Assembly (NCBI GenBank): GCA_022703965.1
Contig: JAKJHH010000011.1
Location: 1 to 33,203, forward strand
Source: Verrucomicrobiota bacterium
GTDB lineage: Bacteria > Verrucomicrobiota > Lentisphaeria > Victivallales > UBA1829
Direction: 5' to 3'
DNA length: 33,203 bases
Made by a program: the position numbers and the translations under genes. Shown in pieces: positions 25,153 to 32,403 of this stretch (the first letter of the stretch is position 1; each line of letters starts with the position of its first letter). Under the pieces are notes generated by a model. It was not told where the DNA came from. It saw only the letters and a list, made by a program, of their open reading frames with translations, and did no database searches.

Positions 25153-25569
25153 TCATTCAAGATTCTTTGCGACGACATCCGAAAGCTTTGTCTTCCTGAA
25201 GAAATCGGCAGCTTCCCGATTCATTTTTATTATGAAACCGCCGAGCAGACAGGCCTGTCTTCCGCAGACCGGAGCCGTAAACATGCAGTCTCCGTTCGGA
25301 AAGGCTCCCTCAATGGCCTCGTAAACATTCATGAGAGTTATTTCCTCGGCAGCTCGCCCCAGTACGAAACCGCCTTTAGGCCCTCGTTCTGATTTAACGA
25401 TGCCGTCTTTGCAGAGACGCTGGAGCACTTTTGCCAGATGTGCCTCCGATGCATCAATCATTTCAGCCATATTGGCCGCGGAGATTTTTTCTCCATGGGA
25501 TGAACCGATCAGCACCACCGCATGGATTCCCAGTGAGACAGCTTCGGATATTCTCAGAATGCTTGACAT
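25153..25569 (-). CDS. Rrf2-family regulator with three-cysteine cluster site
   Basis: A 138-residue Rrf2-type winged-helix regulator. The HTH region is about residues 25-65 (KISAANMAEMIDASEAHLAK, then VLQRLCKDGIVKSERGPKGG, a strong family signature). Near the C-terminus CMFTAPVCGRQAC gives three cysteines (C-X6-C-X4-C), the sort of site that binds an Fe-S cluster in NsrR and IscR. Because it heads a unit containing hcp, an NsrR-like nitric-oxide sensor is the best functional guess; IscR-like or general redox sensing remain possible. The promoter in front carries a 10+6+10 dyad over the -10 box, indicating likely autoregulation. Confidence 0.9.
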   Translation of the reverse strand: MSSILRISEAVSLGIHAVVLIGSSHGEKISAANMAEMIDASEAHLAKVLQRLCKDGIVKSERGPKGGFVLGRAAEEITLMNVYEAIEGAFPNGDCMFTAPVCGRQACLLGGFIIKMNREAADFFRKTKLSDVVAKNLE

Positions 25570-25597
25570 ATTTATACCTTTATTTTCCTTATTTCGG

Positions 25598-25649
25598 AAT
25601 TCTGGTACTATTATACCAGAATTATTGGATTACGTCAAGAGTCCAATAA
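25598..25649 (-). promoter_or_regulatory. Promoter and nested operators of the rrf2-fdx-hcp unit
   Basis: On the minus strand TTGACG (25638-25633) and TATAAT (25615-25610) are exactly 17 bp apart. The -10 box lies inside a perfect inverted repeat, AATTCTGGTA (25598-25607) and TACCAGAATT (25614-25623), with a 6-bp spacer: a plausible Rrf2-family operator. A second dyad, TTATTGGA (25622-25629) and TCCAATAA (25642-25649), encloses the -35 box and overlaps the first by 2 bp. Binding by the Rrf2 protein is inference; the second dyad may belong to another factor. Confidence 0.82.
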
Positions 25650-25653
25650 AAAA

Positions 25654-26670
25654 TTATGCTGTTTTTTCTGAAATTTCTGTCATATTTTTAACCCCTTCAT
25701 GATAAAAGCATGCTGTAAGATGTTCCGCATCAGTATTTAGCGGAGACAACTCCGGACGTTCCCTTCTGCACTTTTCCGTAGCAAGAGGACAACGCGGATG
25801 AAAAGGACATCCCAAAGGCGGATTAAGAGGAGAAGGCACATCGCCCGGCAGAATAATCCTCTTTTTCTTTGCTTCGGGATTAATGGAAGGCACTGCCGAA
25901 AGCAGCGCTCGGGTGTAAGGATGAGCAGGATTGGAGCATATTTCACGGCTCCTGCCCGACTCTACGATTCTGCCCAGATACATAACCATGATTCTATGGC
26001 TGATATGTTCAACCACAGCCAGATCGTGAGCGATAAACAGATAAGATATGCCGGATTCCTTCTGGATATCCTGCATAAGATTTATGATCTGAGCCTGAAC
26101 GCTGACGTCTAGAGCCGAAACCGGCTCGTCTGCGATGATCAGATCGGGGCCAACGGAAAGAGCGCGGGCAATCCCGATTCTCTGACGCTGACCTCCGCTG
26201 AACTGATGAGGATAGCGGTCGAGCTGGGCGGGATTGAGTCCAACCATGCTCATCAGCGAGTCCATTCTGGCGCTGCGTCCGGCTTTATCGAGTTTTGTAT
26301 GCAGCCTCAAAACCTCATCCAGCGTGTTGCGTATTGTCATTCTGGGATTCAGAGATCCATAGGGATCCTGAAAAATCATCTGAAAGGCGCGGCGCATTTT
26401 TCTCAGCTCTTCGCCACGAAGACTGCTCATCTCGACGCCGTTGATTCTGAAAGAACCGGCACTGGGTTCTTCAAGACGTATGATTGTCCTGCCGAGAGTG
26501 CTCTTGCCGCATCCGCTTTCACCGACAAGTCCGACAGTTTCGCCTTTTTTGACGTTAAAGGAAACTCCGTCGAGAGCCTTCACATAGGCGGAAGGAGCAA
26601 AAATCCCGCCGTGGACGGGATAATGTTTCTTTAAATCTTTTACCTCAAGGACAATTTGATCGTTCTGCAT
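25654..26670 (-). CDS. Oligopeptide/dipeptide ABC transporter ATP-binding protein (OppF/DppF type)
   Basis: A 338-residue ABC ATPase. Walker A is GLVGESGCGKSTLGR, the Q-loop FQDPYGSLNPRM is typical of the Opp/Dpp group, the signature is FSGGQRQRIGIARAL, and Walker B is LIIADEPVSALDVSVQ. The C-terminal extension with NPPLGCPFHPRCPLATEKC is the oligopeptide-binding-family tail (Cys-rich, may bind a cluster). It would energise peptide uptake together with OppD, OppB, OppC and a binding protein, none of which is seen in the window. It follows a pentapeptide-repeat gene by 8 bp on the same strand and ends about 85 bp before the Rrf2 gene. Confidence 0.93.
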   Translation of the reverse strand: MQNDQIVLEVKDLKKHYPVHGGIFAPSAYVKALDGVSFNVKKGETVGLVGESGCGKSTLGRTIIRLEEPSAGSFRINGVEMSSLRGEELRKMRRAFQMIFQDPYGSLNPRMTIRNTLDEVLRLHTKLDKAGRSARMDSLMSMVGLNPAQLDRYPHQFSGGQRQRIGIARALSVGPDLIIADEPVSALDVSVQAQIINLMQDIQKESGISYLFIAHDLAVVEHISHRIMVMYLGRIVESGRSREICSNPAHPYTRALLSAVPSINPEAKKKRIILPGDVPSPLNPPLGCPFHPRCPLATEKCRRERPELSPLNTDAEHLTACFYHEGVKNMTEISEKTA

Positions 26671-26678
26671 AAAGTGAC

Positions 26679-27026
26679 TCAGTTCTTTTTTAGAGTTCTG
26701 AGGCGAGTGCCGTACTGTATCGACATGAGGATTTCATCAGGAGCCAGATTTTCAGGAAAAAACACGCCGGAAATCTTGGCCATTTTGATACTTGCACCTT
26801 CCATGTCGCAGGCACGCAGATCAAGACCTCTTAAATCGGAATAGCCGATGATTGCGCCTTTCAGGTTCACGCCGTTGAGATTAGCGTTTTTCAAGTCCAG
26901 GCCGCGCAGATTCATATTCTCGAAATCAGGTTCGAAACCTTTGGCTCGTTCTGCGTTATAGTCCTCAACCCTGCCCTCAACGAGAAGACTGAACATCAGC
27001 TTGTTTTTCTCCGGCGGAATCCTCAT
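26679..27026 (-). CDS. Small pentapeptide-repeat protein
   Basis: A 115-residue protein whose central part (about 40-85) is made of A(N/D)LXX-type repeats: NLRGLDLKNANLNGVNLKGA, then SDLRGLDLRACDMEGA. These form a right-handed quadrilateral beta-helix in known structures. The flanks are short and uncharacterised: a charged N-terminus and a basic C-terminus (RLRTLKKN). No signal peptide is seen, so it should be cytoplasmic. GGAG lies about 7 nt ahead of the ATG. It sits 8 bp upstream of the OppF-type gene, an unusual partner. Function unknown; some family members bind DNA gyrase, but nothing here points to that. Confidence 0.78.
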   Translation of the reverse strand: MRIPPEKNKLMFSLLVEGRVEDYNAERAKGFEPDFENMNLRGLDLKNANLNGVNLKGAIIGYSDLRGLDLRACDMEGASIKMAKISGVFFPENLAPDEILMSIQYGTRLRTLKKN

Positions 27027-27307
27027 AAAATGCTCCGGTAATTAAAGTATTTCCGCTTATACTCTAAAGCCATTTTTCCACTATGCAAGAAACTCAGACT
27101 CAGCGACTGAAAGAGAAAAATAACATTTCATTTAATAAATAAAGCTAATTCCATGACAATCAAGAACCTGTGCATCAGACACACAAATACTGCGTTTGAA
27201 AACCCTTTGAATTACTTAGAAAAAAACCGGAAAATATTTGGATTTGAGCAAGAATTTTACGATAGACCGCATATTTATATAGAATACAGAGGAAAAGGAC
27301 TCAGTTA
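27027..27307. other. Divergent intergenic region
   Basis: About 280 bp between the minus-strand pentapeptide-repeat gene and the plus-strand operon that starts at 27308. It is AT-rich, with a TATATA-like element near 27276 that could be a -10 box for the rightward operon, and GAGGAAAAGG (27290-27299) as its ribosome site. I see no ORF, RNA gene or clear dyad. Confidence 0.4.
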
Positions 27308-27835
27308 ATGCTCAAAAAAATTTTCCTGCTATGCGCTCTGACTCTTGCTATGACATCTCCTTCAAGCTGGGCTCGGCTCGGAGAAAGCACCGAAGAAGCC
27401 GATGCCCGCTACGGTACTCCGCTGTTCACAGAAACTGTCCCGAATTCCAGCTGGACTTTGAAATACTACCTTAAAAACGTCTACATGATTATCCTTACTT
27501 TCGGAAGCGACGGAAAAGTCCACGGGATAAGCTATAGCAGCCCCAACCTTAAAAATCCTGTTTTCGCTGCGGCGTTGAGGGAAAAGGACGGAAAAGCTAT
27601 AGCCGAAGTACTCAAAACTGTCTGCCGCGACCTGACTTACGACGAAGTGAATTATTTCCTCAAAGCCAATTCCGGAGGGAATACCTGGGATGAGCTTCTG
27701 GCCGGTGCCGTATGGCGACTTCCCGACTCCACTATTGCCAGTTATGATTCTTATACGAATCAGTTATCAATATACAAGAAAGATCTCAGCGATTTCATTT
27801 CCCTTGAAAAGGAAGGAAATCTTTCCGGGCTGTGA
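27308..27835 (+). CDS. Small secreted protein of unknown function
   Basis: A 175-residue protein with a signal peptide (KKIFLLCALTLAMTSPSSWA). The mature start RLGESTEEADARYGTPLF resembles a short motif seen in exported hypothetical proteins of Verrucomicrobia and relatives. The rest has one hydrophobic strand (NVYMIILTFGSDGKVHGISY) and no catalytic motif I recognise. It starts with ATG behind GAGGAAAAGG and precedes moxR by 34 bp, so it is likely the first gene of the MoxR-DUF58-transglutaminase operon. Its role may be tied to the cell-envelope work of that operon; this is context only. Confidence 0.75.
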   Translation: MLKKIFLLCALTLAMTSPSSWARLGESTEEADARYGTPLFTETVPNSSWTLKYYLKNVYMIILTFGSDGKVHGISYSSPNLKNPVFAAALREKDGKAIAEVLKTVCRDLTYDEVNYFLKANSGGNTWDELLAGAVWRLPDSTIASYDSYTNQLSIYKKDLSDFISLEKEGNLSGL

Positions 27836-27869
27836 CATATAAAAAGCGAAGGGGTTCCGGTAAACACTT

Positions 27870-28796
27870 ATGAATCAGAAAATAGCGTTGCTGGTGAATA
27901 ATCTTAAAGGAGTAATCCGGGCAAAGGAAGAAGTAATAGAACTGCTCACAGCCTGTCTTCTGGCAGGAGGAAACATACTGATGGAGGACGTGCCGGGAGT
28001 CGGCAAGACAACCCTCGCGAAAGCGCTGGCCTTCTCTATCGACGGGAACTTCAGCAGAATTCAGTTCACACCCGACCTGCTTCCGGCAGACATACTTGGC
28101 TGCTCAATCTACAATCCCAAGACAGGGGAATTCCACTTCAGACGAGGTCCTGTCTTCACAAACATCCTGCTGGCGGATGAAATCAATCGAGCTTCGCCGA
28201 GAACCCAGTCGGCTCTCCTCGAAGCCATGAGCGAAGAACAGGCTACGATCGAAGGGCACAGCTATCGTCTGGAATCACCCTTCCTCGTGATCGCGACGGA
28301 AAACCCCGTAGAATTCTTCGGCACCTATCCCTTGCCGGAAGCACAGCTCGACAGATTCGCGATGAGACTTAACCTCGGCTATCCCAGCGAAGAAGAAGAG
28401 TGTTCCATGATGCTCGACAGAAGAGAACATGATCCCTTGACTCAAATCCGCACGGTTATAAGCAAGGCAGACATAATCGATATGCAGAAGCACGTCAAAA
28501 CTCTGCACGTCGATAAATCGCTGTCGATGTACATGACAAGGATAGTCCGCGCTACAAGAACGGAACCAGGAGTCAAGCTGGGAGCCAGTCCCCGCGCTCT
28601 GCTGAGCCTTTCAAGATGCTCTCAGGCTCTGGCCTTCATAAGAGGGAGAACCTACGTTATTCCGGATGACATCAAGCTGCTTGCGCCAAAAGTTCTGGCT
28701 CACAGACTGATACTGGATTCCAAATCCAAGTTTTCCGGTATCTCGCAGGAGTCGGTGATAAAATCCATCTGTTCGCGTATGGATGTGCCGGTCTGA
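27870..28796 (+). CDS. MoxR-family AAA ATPase
   Basis: A 308-residue AAA+ ATPase. Walker A is DVPGVGKTTLAKALA, Walker B is NILLADEINRASPRTQSALL, sensor 1 lies in FLVIATENPVEFFGTYPLPE, the LDRFAMRLNLGYP arginine-finger segment follows, and the C-terminal lid begins near GASPRALLSLSRCSQA. MoxR proteins act as chaperone-like partners, often with VWA-containing or DUF58 proteins, in assembling or regulating envelope complexes. The order MoxR, DUF58, transglutaminase seen here is conserved in many bacteria. The ribosome site is weak (purine run GAAGGGG well upstream). Confidence 0.95.
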   Translation: MNQKIALLVNNLKGVIRAKEEVIELLTACLLAGGNILMEDVPGVGKTTLAKALAFSIDGNFSRIQFTPDLLPADILGCSIYNPKTGEFHFRRGPVFTNILLADEINRASPRTQSALLEAMSEEQATIEGHSYRLESPFLVIATENPVEFFGTYPLPEAQLDRFAMRLNLGYPSEEEECSMMLDRREHDPLTQIRTVISKADIIDMQKHVKTLHVDKSLSMYMTRIVRATRTEPGVKLGASPRALLSLSRCSQALAFIRGRTYVIPDDIKLLAPKVLAHRLILDSKSKFSGISQESVIKSICSRMDVPV

Positions 28797-28829
28797 GTCT
28801 GAACTCAGGCAGTCCAGGAGTATTCCGAC

Positions 28830-30191
28830 ATGTTGTCGTTCATTAAAAGATTCTGTAATTTCTACCTCAGCGGTCCTGACTGGATAGACACATCCAGAAT
28901 TCCGGTATTTTACAAATCCTACCGCTCGTGGACAATCATGACAATAGTCTGGATTTACGCCCTCAGCGACAGATACTCCACAGCCTCGGGCAGAATCCTG
29001 CTGCCGACTCTGGTTTTCGTAACCCTCTACGCTTCGCTGATAATAAGAACTCCCGTTCCGCTGCTGGTTATGACACTCTTCTGTCTCTTGCTCGCCGAAC
29101 TCACAATCATGTGGATTTTCCGTCCCCGTCTTGAGATCAAACGCGAAGTTCCGGAACGTGTGAGAGCCTTTTCAATGGCTCCGGCAGTCTACAAAGTCCG
29201 AAACCTCAGAAGAACGCCCGCCTGGGATATTGAAGTCGATCCCGGAGGAGTTTTCAGCAGACGCAAGACAAAATTCACAAGTCCCTCGGGAATAGAGTGC
29301 ATTGCTCCGCTTAAATCGGTCGAAATCAAAGCGTATTTCGACACCGGACCGCGCGGCTTCAGATACTTGAGGAATCCCGCGGCAGCCACAAGCTTCCCTT
29401 TCGGCATATTCAAATGGAGCTGCCGCACAAAGGCGAGCGGACAGGTCTATATACATCCGGCTTATCACAGCCTCGACGGAATGACACTGCCGTCCGGCCT
29501 GAGATTTCAAAGAATGGGCAACAATGTGGTTGTAAAAATAGGGGAGTCTCTGGACTTCGCAGGATGCCGCGAGTTCAGAACCGGCGACGATCCGCGCCAT
29601 ATTAACTGGCCAGGCAGCGCCTCGAAAAACGAGCTCATCGTAAAGGAATATCAGGAAGAACAGCTGAACCGTGCCGCACTCATTCTTGATACAAGACTCG
29701 GCAAACCTGAAGACATCGGCGAAACACTCATGAAAAGCTTTACCAGACGCGGCAAGTACGTTTATGACGGCAAACTCGAAGCAGGCATATCTCTTGCCGC
29801 GGCGGTCTCGGAATTCCTCTCTAGAACTGAATTCATCATCGACATATTCGCGGCAGGCCCGGAAGTATATCATTTTCAGGGAGGCCGCGGCCTCGGACAT
29901 CTTGAAAACATCCTTGACATCCTCGCCTGTCTTGAGGGTACGGATGAACCGGGTTTTGAAATGATCGGCGGCCCCGTCATGGAAGAAATTCGATGCATCG
30001 GATGCTGTGTCGTCATCCTGCTTCACTATGATAAAAAAGCTGAGGAACTGCTGGAAAAACTCTATGATTCAGGAACTACCGTGAAAGCGGTTTTCATCTG
30101 CGACGAGTCCGGAGAACATCCGCCTATGCCTGAAAATATCAGCATAATAAGAAACAGCGACATCGAAAAGGGCATGGTGACTTCAATTTGA
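28830..30191 (+). CDS. DUF58 domain-containing protein
   Basis: A 453-residue protein with two hydrophobic segments near the N-terminus (SWTIMTIVWIYALS and LPTLVFVTLYASLI, then LLVMTLFCLLLAELTIMWIF). The DUF58 signature, REFRTGDDPRHINWPGSASK followed by ELIVKEYQEEQ, starts near residue 249. The C-terminal part probably folds like a von Willebrand A domain (AALILDTR with the first metal-site residues). DUF58 proteins are paired with MoxR ATPases and are of unknown biochemical function. AGGAG lies ahead of the ATG. Its TGA stop overlaps the TTG start of the next gene. Confidence 0.92.
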   Translation: MLSFIKRFCNFYLSGPDWIDTSRIPVFYKSYRSWTIMTIVWIYALSDRYSTASGRILLPTLVFVTLYASLIIRTPVPLLVMTLFCLLLAELTIMWIFRPRLEIKREVPERVRAFSMAPAVYKVRNLRRTPAWDIEVDPGGVFSRRKTKFTSPSGIECIAPLKSVEIKAYFDTGPRGFRYLRNPAAATSFPFGIFKWSCRTKASGQVYIHPAYHSLDGMTLPSGLRFQRMGNNVVVKIGESLDFAGCREFRTGDDPRHINWPGSASKNELIVKEYQEEQLNRAALILDTRLGKPEDIGETLMKSFTRRGKYVYDGKLEAGISLAAAVSEFLSRTEFIIDIFAAGPEVYHFQGGRGLGHLENILDILACLEGTDEPGFEMIGGPVMEEIRCIGCCVVILLHYDKKAEELLEKLYDSGTTVKAVFICDESGEHPPMPENISIIRNSDIEKGMVTSI

Positions 30192-32365
30192 AGAACAGGA
30201 AAAAATTCGAGGTGGAAAAGAAGAACCCCGGACTGATACTCCTTCAGGCCGGAATGATTCTGCCAGCCGCCGTTCTCTTCTCCATCAAAACAGATCTGCC
30301 CCACGTTCTGGCTTTCACGGTTCTGGCACTGATAGCCTCGCTTTTCATGCGCACCACCATACATCTCAGCGACCGAACTGTGATATACAGTACTCTGACC
30401 TGCGTACTCACGGCCTTCATCTTCGATTACGTTTTTCCCATCAACGAGGGACGTTACGGAGTTCTGGACGGCGTTTTCAGGACAAATTTCACCGTTCCTG
30501 TTCTGCTCTACGGAGCAGTGACTCTGACTTACTTCCCGTTCAGAAACTACAGCATAGGGCTTTCAGCCGGAATGACGCTCATCGCGTTGCTATGTAGCGG
30601 CGATATACTCGGAGGCCGCGAAGCTAATGAATTCATTCCATTCGATACTTTCGTCTTCAATCACATTTACGGAGTCTATGCCTGCTGCATAACAATACAT
30701 ATATGCTTCCTTGTTCTCTGTCTGGAAAAGGCAAGAACTCCGGCTGTCAGCGGAATAAGATTCCGGTATTTCAGCAGGTTGAGGAATATCATCAGAGCCT
30801 TCTCGCTCATAGGCATTCCTATAACCGTGGGTTTGATAGTCTTTTTCTTTATAAAGAACGAAAAGCTTTTTATCGAGCTCGAAAATTTCCTCCTGAGAAC
30901 AGGCCTGAGGCAAAGTTTCAACGCACCATCCAAAACAGTCTTCCGCGACAAAGTCGAGCTGAACTCAACAATCAGCCCTGAATTCGAGAAAAACAGGGAT
31001 AAAGTCGTCCTGAGAGCAATATCCACAAATCCACCGGGATACCTCAGAGGCAGGGTCTACACAGTATACAGTAAAGGTGCCTGGAGCAGACCCGAAACAG
31101 ATAAGGTAAAACTTCCTGCTGAACGCAGAGTCGGCACACTCTCATATTCAACCTTCAGCCTGCCGGACTTTGAAAAGACTCTTTCCGACAGCGATTATTA
31201 CCGCATCAACATACTCACGGACAATTCCTTCCTGAGTGATGTGCTGCTGCTTCCCGGAAACGTCAGGCAAATCGACGCCGTTGCAGACAATATCAGCGTA
31301 GAATATGGAGGCTGTTTCGTACCTGATTCATGGAGAAAAGACGGCGCATATACAGCCCTTTGCTCCTCAGCAAGACAGGACTCTGCATTCCAGAGCCCTC
31401 CGCCTGAACCTAAAACAAACAGAACACTTCAAGTTCCCGGCAATGTCAGACCTGTCGTCAAAGCCTTTACGGATGAAATCTGCAATAAGCTCAACAGCAA
31501 GAAGAACAACATGGAAACGGTTTTCCGTATCATGAAATTCCTGCGTGAAAATTATACGTATTCGCTTGACTTCATCCCAGATCCCAAGGAAGATCCTCTC
31601 ATATACTTCCTGAAGGAGAAAAAACAGGCTCATTGCGAACTTTTCGCTACAGCAGCCGTAATGATGCTCAGAGTCAGAGGCATACACGCAAGATATGTCA
31701 CAGGCTTCTACGTCGAGGAAATGCATCCTTCGGGCGCGTATTATGTCGGCAGAATCGGTAACGCTCACGCATGGGTTGAAGCATGGATCGAAAACGAACA
31801 GCGCTGGATTCTCATCGAACCTACTCCGCCTACAGGCATCCCGAATTTCAAGTACGAATGGGGTAAGCTCGAATCCTGGAGCGACTGGATCAGAGAAATA
31901 TACCTTAAGGCTTTTGCTGACCTCAGACGCGGTTATTTCGCGGACGCTATGATTTTTCTCTTTGCTTCAGCCACAAACTATATCTATTTCATTGTCTGGC
32001 ATCCGGTGCGCGGTGTTGCCGTTGTCGGCATTATTCTCGCTCTGATTCTCTTCAGATACATCCACCGCAAGAAGCTGAAACCCATTGCAACTCCCGAACC
32101 GATGAAAATACTTCGCAAAGAATTCGCGAAACTTGAAAAGAAAGCAATGAAGATCGCAGGCCTTTCAAGGGAAAACTCCATGACAGTCAACGAGTGGATA
32201 CAATCCCTTGATCATAATGGAGATCCGGCATCAGCCGCTCTCAAGAACGCTCTCGCGGCATACGTGGATGTCAGATACTCCACTCCATCCCCAGATCCCG
32301 ATAAATTAAGAATCTTTCGCGAAAAGGCTGCATTCTTCATGTCACGCAAGTTTGATAAAGCATAA
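30188..32365 (+). CDS. TgpA-like membrane transglutaminase-domain protein
   Basis: A 725-residue protein with about six N-terminal membrane helices (residues 1-220), an extracytoplasmic transglutaminase-like domain (about 400-560), one further helix near residue 610 and a cytoplasmic tail. The active-site Cys483 lies in KQAHCELFATAAVMMLRVRG and His527 in GNAHAWVEAWI. The third position, usually Asp in WVxxDPTP, is Glu544 in WILIEPTPPTG. Pseudomonas TgpA has this membrane layout, but the natural substrate of the family is unsettled. The start is TTG at 30188, overlapping the DUF58 stop by 4 bp (TTGA), with GGTGA 8 nt upstream; no ATG occurs before the first helix. Confidence 0.9.
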   Translation: MKNRKKFEVEKKNPGLILLQAGMILPAAVLFSIKTDLPHVLAFTVLALIASLFMRTTIHLSDRTVIYSTLTCVLTAFIFDYVFPINEGRYGVLDGVFRTNFTVPVLLYGAVTLTYFPFRNYSIGLSAGMTLIALLCSGDILGGREANEFIPFDTFVFNHIYGVYACCITIHICFLVLCLEKARTPAVSGIRFRYFSRLRNIIRAFSLIGIPITVGLIVFFFIKNEKLFIELENFLLRTGLRQSFNAPSKTVFRDKVELNSTISPEFEKNRDKVVLRAISTNPPGYLRGRVYTVYSKGAWSRPETDKVKLPAERRVGTLSYSTFSLPDFEKTLSDSDYYRINILTDNSFLSDVLLLPGNVRQIDAVADNISVEYGGCFVPDSWRKDGAYTALCSSARQDSAFQSPPPEPKTNRTLQVPGNVRPVVKAFTDEICNKLNSKKNNMETVFRIMKFLRENYTYSLDFIPDPKEDPLIYFLKEKKQAHCELFATAAVMMLRVRGIHARYVTGFYVEEMHPSGAYYVGRIGNAHAWVEAWIENEQRWILIEPTPPTGIPNFKYEWGKLESWSDWIREIYLKAFADLRRGYFADAMIFLFASATNYIYFIVWHPVRGVAVVGIILALILFRYIHRKKLKPIATPEPMKILRKEFAKLEKKAMKIAGLSRENSMTVNEWIQSLDHNGDPASAALKNALAAYVDVRYSTPSPDPDKLRIFREKAAFFMSRKFDKA

Positions 32366-32403
32366 AAGCGCACTAAATTCTCTCTTTGGATAATAAGAAC
32401 AGG

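Noticed and set aside
29172..30026. A 284-codon minus-strand open frame inside the DUF58 gene
   Set aside because: The plus strand carries the DUF58 signature and fits the operon; the antisense frame shows no recognisable domain and lacks a ribosome site.
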